Both the position numbers and the translations under genes were made by a program. The notes under the pieces were generated by a model. The model saw only the letters and a list, made by a program, of their open reading frames with translations. It ran no database searches and was not told where the DNA came from. 64,000 bases of DNA from Candidatus Hermodarchaeota archaeon (GTDB lineage Archaea; Asgardarchaeota; Hermodarchaeia; Hermodarchaeales; Hermodarchaeaceae), in contig JAEOTO010000006.1 in NCBI GenBank assembly GCA_016839805.1, forward strand, positions 1 to 64,000. The letters are read 5' to 3'. Shown here in pieces: positions 8,328 through 15,613 of this stretch (within the stretch, counting starts at the first letter, position 1; every line of letters starts with the position of its first letter).

Positions 8328-8878
8328 ACAACCCCACAGAAAGTACAACCCAGCCCATCGAAACAAGGCGCCCCTATACTCATATCGCAAAAGCCGTTGT
8401 AATCGGCGATGCCGCCGTCGGCAAAACCAGTCTCCTAGTACGCTATGTCAAAGGCATCTTCAACCCCACTTACATCCTCACCATAGGCGTTGCATTTCAC
8501 GTCAAAGATATTTTATTAGGCGAGCATGTCTTGAGGCTCCAGTTATGGGATACTGGTGGTCAGGAGCGGTTTGGACCGATTCGACAGTTGTATTATCGGG
8601 GGACGAAGGGTGTCTTATTAGTGTATGACCGGGCAAATCGTGAAAGCTTTGATCGAGCAGCCTATTGGCTGAAAGAAGTACAGCGAGGCTGTGGAGATGT
8701 ACCAGTTGTATTGGTCGCAAATAAAGCAGACTTGAAGGCATTGGTAAAACCAAAGGAGGGAGAGGAGTTTGCTGGTGAACGTGGTATGGGCTTTGTGGAG
8801 ACGAGTGCAAAGACAGATATGAATACTGATCTCGCGTTCTCAATTCTAGCTTCGCGTATTATTGAAAATATGGGCTAG
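8324..8878 (+). CDS. Ras-superfamily small GTPase (Rab/Arf-like)
   Basis: All five G motifs are present: G1 GDAAVGKTS (28-36), the switch I threonine in ILTIGVAF (Thr53), G3 WDTGGQERF (75-83), G4 NKAD (133-136) and G5 ETSAK (159-163). The G3 box reads DTGGQ, with Gly where Rab and Ras have Ala, as in Arf and G-alpha proteins. The catalytic Gln is kept. The protein ends at MG without a C-terminal cysteine box, so no prenylation signal is visible, and the 20-residue N-terminal extension has no obvious myristoylation context. It forms an ATGA-overlap operon with the longin-like gene. Codon composition changes sharply near position 8505. The 3' end overlaps the convergent DUF4443 gene by 4 bp. 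Confidence 0.93.
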   Translation: MNNPTESTTQPIETRRPYTHIAKAVVIGDAAVGKTSLLVRYVKGIFNPTYILTIGVAFHVKDILLGEHVLRLQLWDTGGQERFGPIRQLYYRGTKGVLLVYDRANRESFDRAAYWLKEVQRGCGDVPVVLVANKADLKALVKPKEGEEFAGERGMGFVETSAKTDMNTDLAFSILASRIIENMG

Positions 8879-9522
8879 GACTTCGTTAACTGGCTTCTTT
8901 TTTTGAAGACTGTGATGGTGGCTGCAAACGCTCCAAGCTTTGCTGAAATAAGTGTTGCTCCTGAGCCAATGATAATGATATCTCCCTCTTGTAAATCAAA
9001 AGTTTCGATAAGCTGGTACACATCCTGTTTTTTAACTTCATAAGATGTAGGCATAATGAGCTGATTGGGGTCAGAGGTTTGAATCAATGTTGTGGCACCC
9101 GTAGCGCCTGCTTGAATGGCGGCATCACGTTGTTCGACCCCATTTGTGATATGGTGTGCCATTTGGTGTAAATGGCACCCGAAATTAGAAGTGTCAATAG
9201 TGTAACTACTCTGTGGAAGCTCCATGAGTTTGATGAGCATTTGGTTGAGCTTCTCACAGTGACGTTTTCCTTCTGGAGAAAGCCGATGGCCTTGTCGACT
9301 TACAGGCTCAATGAGTCCACGATCTCGAAGAAAACGGATGAGGGATCGAATACTCCCACCTCCAAGTCCAAGATCAGAGCCTAGTTTGTATCGACCAATA
9401 GGAGAAGTGCTTTGACAAAAGGTATAGAATGCAGCAAGGAGGTGCCACGGGTGAAACTGAGTGGGTGGGCCTTGACGAGCATCAGTATTAAGAAGTTTGG
9501 TGAGCTCCATGAAGACCGTCAT
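8875..9522 (-). CDS. Winged-helix DUF4443-domain protein
   Basis: A 215-aa protein with an N-terminal winged helix (about residues 30-95: GRYKLGSDLGLGGGSIRSLI as recognition region, wing RDRGLIEPVSRQGHRLSPEG). A C-terminal ligand-binding-like domain carries QRDAAIQAGATGATTLIQ and a final GDIIIIGSG. This matches archaeal DUF4443 proteins, thought to be small-molecule-responsive regulators (family knowledge, function unproven). It is the last gene of the minus-strand run that includes the ECF/DUF4430 cassette, 12 bp after the S-component gene, so it may regulate that uptake system. The start is uncertain between ATG 9522 and ATG 9510. Confidence 0.75.
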   Translation of the reverse strand: MTVFMELTKLLNTDARQGPPTQFHPWHLLAAFYTFCQSTSPIGRYKLGSDLGLGGGSIRSLIRFLRDRGLIEPVSRQGHRLSPEGKRHCEKLNQMLIKLMELPQSSYTIDTSNFGCHLHQMAHHITNGVEQRDAAIQAGATGATTLIQTSDPNQLIMPTSYEVKKQDVYQLIETFDLQEGDIIIIGSGATLISAKLGAFAATITVFKKRSQLTKS

Positions 9523-9534
9523 CCTTCCTGCGTT

Positions 9535-10161
9535 TCATGCGAATGTATTTTCTTTTTTAGTTTTAATTGTATGTTGGCGTAGCGGGAATTGACTCCATTG
9601 AAGATGATGGGCTGCTCGGGTTACTGGTTGAGTGAGTAAACCGAAAAGGATTGCGTTGCTGACTATATGAACTATTGTGAAGGGCAGTCCTATAATGAGT
9701 ACCACGATGAATGGTATGCCAAAAGTAATGCTATATGCAAAATTGGTAACCAGATCAAAGAAGAGTGTTAGAAGTATGCCGAACAGGACTGGTAATAGAA
9801 ACCAACGGCTATCGGAATAATCTAGCCGTTGCAAGGCTTTTCCCAGGATGCCACCGATGACTCCAATAAAAATGGTGCATCCAATTACAGCTAATCCGAT
9901 TGGAGGAATGAATGCTCCCCAGGGATTCCAATACTGATAAATTATCATGGCGATTGAACCAACAAGGGCACCAATGACAGGTCCAAAAAGGAAACCGCTA
10001 AGAAATACCATAACGGAGGAGAGTTCGACATTCGGAAGTGCAGAAAGAGCATAGTTGCCACCGATAGCCAGGGCTGCAAGTACAGCAACTAATGCTACTC
10101 GGATTGTCACAGTTCTTTTCGGTTTTGAAGATCTCCCTCCATTATCCTTCAAGGTAATCAT
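9535..10161 (-). CDS. ECF-type transporter substrate-binding (S) component
   Basis: Integral membrane protein with six hydrophobic segments. It has the family pattern of energy-coupling-factor S components, including an N-terminal IRVALVAVLAAL helix, VFLSGFLFGPVIGALVGS and a C-terminal SNAILFGLLT helix. The start is set at ATG 10161, because it overlaps the stop codon of the upstream gene (ATGA) and has AAAGGGG close by. The two upstream genes encode DUF4430 and a secreted protein. In bacteria, DUF4430 proteins are linked to cobalamin-type ECF transport, so corrinoid uptake is a plausible but unproven function. No EcfA or EcfT gene is in the window. Confidence 0.8.
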   Translation of the reverse strand: MITLKDNGGRSSKPKRTVTIRVALVAVLAALAIGGNYALSALPNVELSSVMVFLSGFLFGPVIGALVGSIAMIIYQYWNPWGAFIPPIGLAVIGCTIFIGVIGGILGKALQRLDYSDSRWFLLPVLFGILLTLFFDLVTNFAYSITFGIPFIVVLIIGLPFTIVHIVSNAILFGLLTQPVTRAAHHLQWSQFPLRQHTIKTKKENTFA

Positions 10162-10880
10162 TCCCCTTTGAATTGCAGACGCGTTATTACAATACAAACG
10201 ATGGTAATAACGAGAACGACTACTAGAATTACTACAAAGAGCAATGTTGTAGTGCTAGTGGGATTATGCGTTAGAGCGATAAATTCGATTCCTAAATGAT
10301 AGTCATTAAGGAAGAAAAATTCGGTATAAGCAGAAAGTAGAATTCCTGCATTTAAATCGTAGACCAATGTAGTGTTTTGGTTGCCCCAGGGACCTTGATG
10401 GTAAACATAAGATTTTGTTGTTGAGGTGGTGAGAATATCCAAACTTCCATTCATGTAGAGGCCTGATGCCGCATCAGTTGCAGCTTGATCAACCGCATTC
10501 CAGTTGAGATGAGATATTAGTCCAGGAAACCAGGGCCATATGCTGAAAACTAGTTCAGCGGCGATTCGTGAATCGTTGGTTGAAAGAGTAAGATTGCCAA
10601 TCGTGAATAACCCTAATAATTCATTATTCGCAATTTTCTGGTTTTTAAAGGTTAGAGCTTGACCTGTTTGAGCTTGCCAGAATGTTCCTGTACCAAAACC
10701 GAATTCGACTGCTTCATTTGTAACATTGGTTATCCGCCAATGAAGGATTGGAGTACTAAAGGCGTTAGGGTAAAGTTCTGGTGTATATGAGAGATTTTGT
10801 GCTGAAGCTGGTTGAGTGCACAATAGGACGGTCGTTAAGATAAGAATTATACTAAATCCAATGATTGTTTTGGTTTTCAT
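10158..10880 (-). CDS. Secreted, membrane-anchored protein of the ECF/DUF4430 cassette
   Basis: About 240 aa. The N-terminal signal peptide (KTKTIIGFSIILILTTVLL, then ASAQN) is followed by an extracellular domain rich in Asn/Thr sequons and a C-terminal membrane helix (LLFVVILVVVLVITIVCIVI) with a short charged tail. I start it at ATG 10880, with GGTGA upstream and 7 bp after the DUF4430 stop; the longer reading of the frame would place the signal peptide internally. Its stop overlaps the S-component start. No known domain is recognised. Its position between DUF4430 and the S component suggests it helps capture the ligand at the cell surface. Confidence 0.7.
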   Translation of the reverse strand: MKTKTIIGFSIILILTTVLLCTQPASAQNLSYTPELYPNAFSTPILHWRITNVTNEAVEFGFGTGTFWQAQTGQALTFKNQKIANNELLGLFTIGNLTLSTNDSRIAAELVFSIWPWFPGLISHLNWNAVDQAATDAASGLYMNGSLDILTTSTTKSYVYHQGPWGNQNTTLVYDLNAGILLSAYTEFFFLNDYHLGIEFIALTHNPTSTTTLLFVVILVVVLVITIVCIVITRLQFKGE

Positions 10881-10887
10881 AGACTGT

Positions 10888-11406
10888 TCACCGCATTTTA
10901 AGATAAACAACAGAAGCGGCAATGACCACGATTAAACCAACAGCGCCGATTATTCCAACACCCAATATGAGTTCGGGACCTGGAGTTGGAGATGTTGTTG
11001 GAGTCATCTCTGGCGCACAATATTTCCATAAAACCTGATCGCCATTAGAAAGTATGTAATTATCAGCAGCTACCGGGGCGAGTTCATCATTTACCCAATA
11101 TTGCCAATAGTATCCGTTATCGTTAGCGTTGTTTTCAATACCATTTATGGAATTAATGAATTTTCCATATGTGTAATGGGAAAAGGTGACGATGCTTGTC
11201 TGGTTTAGAATGTCAAAAACTGTGGTTCCTGAAAGGCTGGAAAACATATGCTGCGTTGTATTGCCATAATCAATGGTGAGCTCCACATTCGAGGCATGGT
11301 TTTCATGGATTCTTACCTTAGCAGAAGTTGTAAAGTGAACACTGGTTATGGCTAAGAAACAGAATAGTGAGAAGACGAGTAATCCAAGGTAGACCCGCTT
11401 TTTCAA
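10888..11406 (-). CDS. DUF4430 surface protein (transcobalamin-like fold), membrane anchored
   Basis: A DUF4430 domain spans most of the ectodomain: GTTVFDILNQ, then GKFINSINGIENN, YYWQYWVND and NGDQVLWKY, the order typical of the family, which is related to the C-terminal domain of transcobalamin. An N-terminal hydrophobic segment (VYLGLLVFSLFCFLAIT) and a C-terminal helix (ILGVGIIGAVGLIVVIAASVV) anchor it. I place the start at TTG 11406, because GAGG lies 9 nt upstream and an inverted repeat and TATA-like element lie just before it. An ATG at 11475 in the same frame would sit upstream of these signals. First gene of the uptake cassette; corrinoid binding is inferred. Confidence 0.75.
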   Translation of the reverse strand: MKKRVYLGLLVFSLFCFLAITSVHFTTSAKVRIHENHASNVELTIDYGNTTQHMFSSLSGTTVFDILNQTSIVTFSHYTYGKFINSINGIENNANDNGYYWQYWVNDELAPVAADNYILSNGDQVLWKYCAPEMTPTTSPTPGPELILGVGIIGAVGLIVVIAASVVYLKMR

Positions 11407-11420
11407 ATTCCATTGCCTCG

Positions 11421-11450
11421 TAGGATAAACTATCCTACCAATATTAAAGC
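11421..11450 (-). promoter_or_regulatory. Promoter with 7-bp inverted repeat before the DUF4430/ECF cassette
   Basis: TAGGATA (11421-11427) and TATCCTA (11431-11437) form a perfect inverted repeat with a 3-bp spacer. On the minus strand a TATA-like GCTTTAATAT (11441-11450) lies just upstream, so the repeat would cover the transcription start. A GAGG ribosome site and TTG start follow at once. This layout suits repression of the cassette. Confidence 0.5.
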
Positions 11451-11502
11451 CCTTCTCATAGCCAAGGTCACGCATCTTTGGGACAAACTGTTCTCGTTGA
11501 AT

Positions 11503-12993
11503 CTAGGCTTGCTGTTGTAGTGTCGTTTGAATAAACTCCGCTAGTTTGCTGATTTTGACCAGCTGCTCTTCCCCTGTCTTCATATTACGGACATTGACCG
11601 ACTTCTTTACAAGTTCTCGAGGTCCAACGATGACCGCAAATGGAATCTGTCGTTTACTAGCATCATCAAGATGTTTGGTTAGCGACCACGAAAAACCGTT
11701 GAAAATTGTTCGTATCCCCTCTGCTCGGAGTTGTGAGGCTATTTCACGGCAAACACTGAGTTGTTTCTTTGAAACTGGGGCTAAATAGAGGTCGGCAGGT
11801 GGATCTGGTGATGGAAGCAGCTTCATTTCCTCAGCAAGCTCTAAAATGACAGTCTCACCGAAACCAAATCCAGTTCCAGGCAACCGCTCTCCTTCAAAAA
11901 TACCGACGAGATCGTCGTAGCGTCCTCCACCTGCAATTGCTCGGGGTATTCCGCTCCTCCTGTCCCAAGCTTCAAAGACGATGCCCGTATAATAGTCAAG
12001 GCCACGAGCTATTCCTGCATCAAATTCACAAACATTCGTTATACCCAAATCATCCAATTGAGTGGCTAGCTGGCTTAGGGGTTTTAGAGCTTCTTGAGTT
12101 GCTTCATCTAATGCTAATTCTTCCATGGTTTGAAGAAACTCTTTTGGTGCCCCTCGAATCGCAGAGAAATTTGCAAGTTGTTCCGCTGCCTGCTGGGCTA
12201 TACCAATTTTTCTAAGGGTTTTGATGAGCGCCTCACGTTGGAGTTGTGGGAGGTTTGTTTTCAACTCATCAATTTGTTTTGAACGGGGAAGTTTGGGTTC
12301 TCCTTTTTGTTTTCCAATATAGAAATGACGGAGTTTGAGTGCAATTCCTTCCGCTTTCTTTACAGATGTACCTGCATTTCTTAGTTGATTAACGATGGAT
12401 TCTTGTAAGAGTTTTTCGCGGCGGTCTAATACACGGATAATATCAATATAATTAGTTAATCCCAGTGATTCGATGAAGCTTTGCATTAGGCGGCGGTCAT
12501 TGATACGTATTACGAAATCTTTGGGCGTGAAATTCAGCCTTTGAATAATTGCTGCAAGTACGTTAATGACCTCTGCATCAGCGGCAACATCTTCGGTACC
12601 CAATATGTCGACATTTAATTGCCAAAATTCCTTGACGCGTCCGCGCTGTTGGGTCTCATCTCGAAATACGCGTGAAATTGAAAACCACCGAATGGGACGT
12701 GGGTAATATTGCTGCTGAACCGCTAGCATCCGTGCAAGGGATGGAGTTGTTTCGGGACGTAGTACGAGTTTTCGGTCTTTACGATCTGTAACTTTGAAGG
12801 TCTCTTCAACGAGTGAGGGTCCTGATTTGAGCTGATACAATTTCAGTGGTTCCACGGTTGGGCACTCATACTCTATATAACCAAATAATTTTGGAATTTC
12901 ACGAAAGGCTCGGAGTATTCTGTCGATTTTACTATAGAGTTCAGGATAGAAATCTCGAAATCCACCCACTGCTAGCTCTTTTCCGCGTTTCAT
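11503..12993 (-). CDS. hisS: Histidyl-tRNA synthetase
   Basis: Class II aminoacyl-tRNA synthetase that charges tRNA-His. Motif 2 (FRDETQQRGRVKEFWQLNVDILG), the preceding RPETTPSLARML and the histidine signature GIARGLDYYTGIVFE are all present, with a C-terminal anticodon-binding domain (LYLAPVSKKQLSVCREIA onward). At about 496 aa it is longer than bacterial HisS (about 420), with the extra length in the region around KLRHFYIGKQKGEPKLPRSKQIDELKT, as in many archaeal enzymes. The ATG at 12993 is preferred over a TTG three codons earlier. The tRNA-His gene lies 55 bp upstream on the same strand. Confidence 0.95.
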   Translation of the reverse strand: MKRGKELAVGGFRDFYPELYSKIDRILRAFREIPKLFGYIEYECPTVEPLKLYQLKSGPSLVEETFKVTDRKDRKLVLRPETTPSLARMLAVQQQYYPRPIRWFSISRVFRDETQQRGRVKEFWQLNVDILGTEDVAADAEVINVLAAIIQRLNFTPKDFVIRINDRRLMQSFIESLGLTNYIDIIRVLDRREKLLQESIVNQLRNAGTSVKKAEGIALKLRHFYIGKQKGEPKLPRSKQIDELKTNLPQLQREALIKTLRKIGIAQQAAEQLANFSAIRGAPKEFLQTMEELALDEATQEALKPLSQLATQLDDLGITNVCEFDAGIARGLDYYTGIVFEAWDRRSGIPRAIAGGGRYDDLVGIFEGERLPGTGFGFGETVILELAEEMKLLPSPDPPADLYLAPVSKKQLSVCREIASQLRAEGIRTIFNGFSWSLTKHLDDASKRQIPFAVIVGPRELVKKSVNVRNMKTGEEQLVKISKLAEFIQTTLQQQA

Positions 12994-13085
12994 ATTCGTC
13001 AACTCATTTTCGTATTCTTCACTATTATCTATGTTGATAGTGAAAAATGGTGCCGGGACAGGGATTCGAACCCCGACCTAAAGCT

Positions 13086-13114
13086 ATCCGCATCCCATCT
13101 ATACTAATGGGATT
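13086..13114 (-). other. tRNA-His intron in anticodon loop (canonical bulge-helix-bulge)
   Basis: 29 nt at the 37/38 position. The splice motif is complete: exon stem GAAGC/GCTTT, central 4-bp helix CTGT/GCGG, 3-nt bulges GGA (cut after GG) and ATA (cut after AT), then intron stem ATCCCAT/ATGGGAT. This is the archaeal splicing-endonuclease substrate. Confidence 0.8.
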
Positions 13115-13137
13115 CCACAGGCTTCAATGCTACCATT

Positions 13138-13191
13138 GCGCCTGGGTAATTACCAGTTTACACCTTCGGGAGCTAGTTATTATGATAACTA
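13138..13191 (-). other. Probable second tRNA-His intron in the D-arm (boundaries provisional)
   Basis: About 54 nt lie between the TTGC of the D-stem and the AATGGTA loop that cannot belong to a mature tRNA. The segment and its 5' flank contain a 9-bp hairpin GCTAGTTAT-CATA-ATAACTAGC and a palindrome GGTAATTACC. I could not find a perfect bulge-helix-bulge at these ends, so the exact cut sites may differ by several bases. Confidence 0.5.
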
Positions 13192-13378
13192 GCAATATCC
13201 CGGCACGGTGCCCCGGCACAAAGAATGGTTGAACAGAACTCTCCCAAAAAAACCTTTCCTCTCCTCCTCTTAAACCTATACAATATTACCATATCTACTA
13301 TACTGCCATGCCACTCTATCGGTGAATATAGAGCGGGAAAAATACGGATTTTAAGCGCGTTTGAAGGGAAGGATGGAG

Positions 13379-13687
13379 TTAGGCAATATCGATATTATCG
13401 AAAGGAAAGCCCAAATCGCCAAGAATTCCCTTGATATTATTACGGTGATCGCCTTGAAGAACGATGATACCTTCTTTGGCGCTACCACCACAGGCACATT
13501 TCATTTTTAGTTTCGTGACTAGTTCTGATAGCGATATATCTCGACTGTTTATTCCTTCGATAAGGGTGACTTCCCGTCCCCATTTTCGCCGCTCAACGCT
13601 CACTTTTATCCGCTGCTCTGTCTTCGCTAACTCTTGGCAGCGACAAATTTCTTTTGGTAAACTACAAATTGGACAAATTTCTGACAT
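13379..13687 (-). CDS. Translation initiation factor aIF1 (SUI1 family)
   Basis: 102 aa. It binds the small ribosomal subunit and supports accurate start-codon choice. The N-terminus has a CPICSLPKEICRC zinc-binding-like motif found in many archaeal aIF1 proteins. The SUI1 core includes VERRKWGREVTLIEGI, KLKMKCACGGSAKEG and the closing IVLQGDHRNNIKGILGDLGF. GAGGT lies 6 nt before ATG 13687. Length and motif order match the family. Confidence 0.93.
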   Translation of the reverse strand: MSEICPICSLPKEICRCQELAKTEQRIKVSVERRKWGREVTLIEGINSRDISLSELVTKLKMKCACGGSAKEGIIVLQGDHRNNIKGILGDLGFPFDNIDIA

Positions 13688-13803
13688 TATTTACCTCGTT
13701 AAGCTATAATGGTTAGTGAGTTGCACCTTAACCCTAAAAAAAGCTTACGCTAAACCTTATCCGAGAATGGTTTTAGCCCACTTAATCGAATCCTATGGTT
13801 GGT

Positions 13804-14010
13804 TTAGCGAGCGGTAAGCTTCTTGATGATTTGTGGACGCTCTTTGTACATAATGCGTGCACCACAAAAGGGACACTTACTAGAAGGTAATGTAGTAGCA
13901 AAGGGTTTGCCACAGTGGGGGCAGCGGTTGCTTGGTGGCATTGAAGGGACAGGTGTTTGGCAATAGGGACAGGAGAGGGTTTTACCACATTTCGCGCAAC
14001 GAAAGGTCAT
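13804..14010 (-). CDS. RNA polymerase subunit Rpo12 (RpoP/Rpb12-like) with an extra N-terminal zinc ribbon
   Basis: A 68-aa protein with four CxxC pairs: CAKC, CPYC, CPHC and CPFC. The C-terminal ribbon and tail, KCPFCGARIMYKERPQIIKK, match the Rpb12/Rpo12 signature CxxCGxRIxYKxR; the RIMYK stretch is identical to what I recall of the eukaryotic subunit. The first ribbon (CAKCGKTLSCPYC) is additional compared with the usual about 45-60 aa archaeal subunit. ATG 14010 is chosen over a GTG four codons upstream because GGTG precedes it at a suitable distance. A stand-alone zinc-ribbon protein is the alternative. Confidence 0.7.
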   Translation of the reverse strand: MTFRCAKCGKTLSCPYCQTPVPSMPPSNRCPHCGKPFATTLPSSKCPFCGARIMYKERPQIIKKLTAR

Positions 14011-14193
14011 TATGAGCACCAAAAATTTTAGTCCGCGTCTTTACGGCATCCTCCGTTACTTAATAAGTTTTGCTCAGTTCTATGCTCATCTATGGTGGTG
14101 GAAGGCTGAGCAATAGTATTGCAACAATGGCACTACCAATAATCAATGACATGAAAAAAATAGCAAAAATAAGATTTCTATTCTTTCTCCTCA

Positions 14194-15177
14194 TCAGGAT
14201 TCACCATTTCTGGGGAGTATTCCCGTGCCCAATAGGCTGGAAAGCCGCTGTAAAGCAGGCAAACCTTGAATCTCGGTAGGAAATAAAGGAACTTCTGTGA
14301 TGATAAAGTCATCGTAAATATTGTGAATTTGAGCAATGTATTTTTCTTGCATAGCCTTACGTGACTTACAAAATTTGCAATCAGGCTTGTCAGGAAATAT
14401 CATATTAATGATTACATGGCTACTCGGTATTTCGAATTCATACAGAGTTTGTAACAGACGTTCTGTTTCCGAAACCGCCATGGCCTCAGGAATCATCACG
14501 ATAACAAAACTGGTGCGTGAAGGATCCCTCAACTCTCCACGCGATGCTGAAATGGTTTCTTTGAGTTTCTCCATTTGTTCAAGAGATTGATCTGGTTCCG
14601 AATCGCCACGTCCAAAAAGAGATTTCAAACGTCCAAACATATTACCGAAACGCATTCGAAGTTTGATAAGTTTACCAAAAAAACTATCCAACATTTCAGG
14701 GAGTCCTAAGAGTCGCAAAGTGTGACCAGTAGGGGCGGTATCAAACACAACCAAGTCGTATTCGCATTCTTGAATAAATTCAAGGACTTTAGAGAAAGCT
14801 AGCGCCTCATCCGCTCCGGGGGCAGTCATATCAGTGAAGTCCTCTAATCCCATCATTCCCCCTAAGGGCCCCATGTCTTCCGTTTCCTTTGATTGTGTCA
14901 TTTGCTGATATTGCTTAAAGGCTCTTCTAGGATCAATTTCCATGCCGTAGAGATTTTGCACTCCTTTAATGGGTATTACTTCTCCTCCACTTAGATCTTG
15001 AGCAAAACTATCACCTAGACTGTGTGCTGGGTCTGTACTAATGACAAGTGTTTCTCGGCCGTGTTCTGCAGCCCAAAGTGCTGATGCAGCAGCGTTACTT
15101 GTTTTGCCAACTCCTCCCTTGCCTCCAAAGAGAAGAAATCGGAGCGAATCCATTTCGAGTAATTTGATGAGGGTCAT
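14194..15177 (-). CDS. ArsA/Get3-type ATPase
   Basis: Deviant Walker A FGGKGGVGKTSNAAA near the N-terminus, switch I STDPAHSLGDSF and switch II VFDTAPTGHTLRLL define the ArsA/Get3 family. The CKFC pair near residue 280 matches the zinc-binding CxxC of Get3, the tail-anchored-protein targeting factor. There is a single ATPase domain, as in Get3 and unlike the duplicated bacterial ArsA. No arsenical gene is nearby, so a Get3-like targeting role is favoured. ATG 15177 has GGAG 8 nt upstream and is preferred over ATG 15204. Confidence 0.88.
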   Translation of the reverse strand: MTLIKLLEMDSLRFLLFGGKGGVGKTSNAAASALWAAEHGRETLVISTDPAHSLGDSFAQDLSGGEVIPIKGVQNLYGMEIDPRRAFKQYQQMTQSKETEDMGPLGGMMGLEDFTDMTAPGADEALAFSKVLEFIQECEYDLVVFDTAPTGHTLRLLGLPEMLDSFFGKLIKLRMRFGNMFGRLKSLFGRGDSEPDQSLEQMEKLKETISASRGELRDPSRTSFVIVMIPEAMAVSETERLLQTLYEFEIPSSHVIINMIFPDKPDCKFCKSRKAMQEKYIAQIHNIYDDFIITEVPLFPTEIQGLPALQRLSSLLGTGILPRNGES

Positions 15178-15243
15178 AAGAAGTGTAACTCCAATAGTAT
15201 GCATCGATGGGTAGATATCGCTTAAAGAGTTATCCCGTTAGAG

Positions 15244-15606
15244 TTAAGGTGGAAGGGGTATGATGAGTTGGCTAACTGCTAGCATCGTATAGAAAGTAAC
15301 TACAAATACAGCAATTAGGGTGACGATTCCGACTAATATTATTGAATATCGCATCCGAATTAAGCCCCCAATCAATCCCGTAAACATTATGATTAATATC
15401 GCGATAAAAGTGATTACCGCATCCCAGGATGGGAGAAGAGAGCTAATAGGTCCAACTACAACGAAAGGGTATATTCCATAACCTGATGCAATTAACAGAT
15501 AGCCTAAGGCTCCTCCAAAAACGATGAAAAGAATTGTTGCAAGCTTGTCTAACGGTTCATGCTCTCCTTCTTCTGAATCAAATTCTTCATGAATGTCTGT
15601 ATTCAT
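15244..15606 (-). CDS. Small three-helix membrane protein, unknown
   Basis: 120 aa. An acidic N-terminus (DIHEEFDSEEGEHEPLDK) is followed by three hydrophobic segments (ATILFIVFGGALGYLLIA, AVITFIAILIIMFTGLIGGL, SIILVGIVTLIAVFVVTFY). No recognised family. It starts 7 bp after the phosphatase-like gene on the same strand and is probably co-transcribed with it and perhaps with the downstream Get3-like gene. AGGAG lies upstream of the ATG. Confidence 0.65.
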   Translation of the reverse strand: MNTDIHEEFDSEEGEHEPLDKLATILFIVFGGALGYLLIASGYGIYPFVVVGPISSLLPSWDAVITFIAILIIMFTGLIGGLIRMRYSIILVGIVTLIAVFVVTFYTMLAVSQLIIPLPP

Positions 15607-15613
15607 ACTTTTC

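Larger units (their letters stand above)
13048..13204 (-). tRNA. tRNA-His (GTG) with one canonical and one probable intron; CCA encoded
   Basis: Acceptor strands GCCGGGA (13204-13198) and TCCCGGC (13058-13052) pair perfectly. The T-arm is CGGGG-TTCGAAT-CCCTG, and CCA is encoded at 13050-13048. The anticodon GTG lies at 13118-13116, in loop CTGTGGA with stem GAAGC/GCTTT. The unspliced gene is 154 nt without CCA. Removing a 29-nt anticodon-loop intron and about 54 nt in the D-arm gives a normal 71-nt tRNA. The discriminator base is A, whereas most archaeal and bacterial tRNA-His have C73; eukaryotic cytosolic tRNA-His has A. No G is encoded at -1. A T-run follows the 3' end. The gene lies 55 bp upstream of hisS, which supports the identity. 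Confidence 0.8.

Noticed and set aside
8324-8878. C-terminal lipid anchor on the small GTPase
   Set aside because: The protein ends in Met-Gly without cysteines, so a prenylation box is absent.
13225-13434. Plus-strand ORF of 69 codons upstream of aIF1
   Set aside because: It overlaps the tRNA-His upstream region and the aIF1 gene end, has no ribosome site and no family resemblance.
14070-14279. Plus-strand ORF of 69 codons before the Get3-like gene
   Set aside because: It runs into the 3' end of the Get3-like gene on the other strand and lacks a ribosome site; the hydrophobic stretch is due to A/T-rich sequence.
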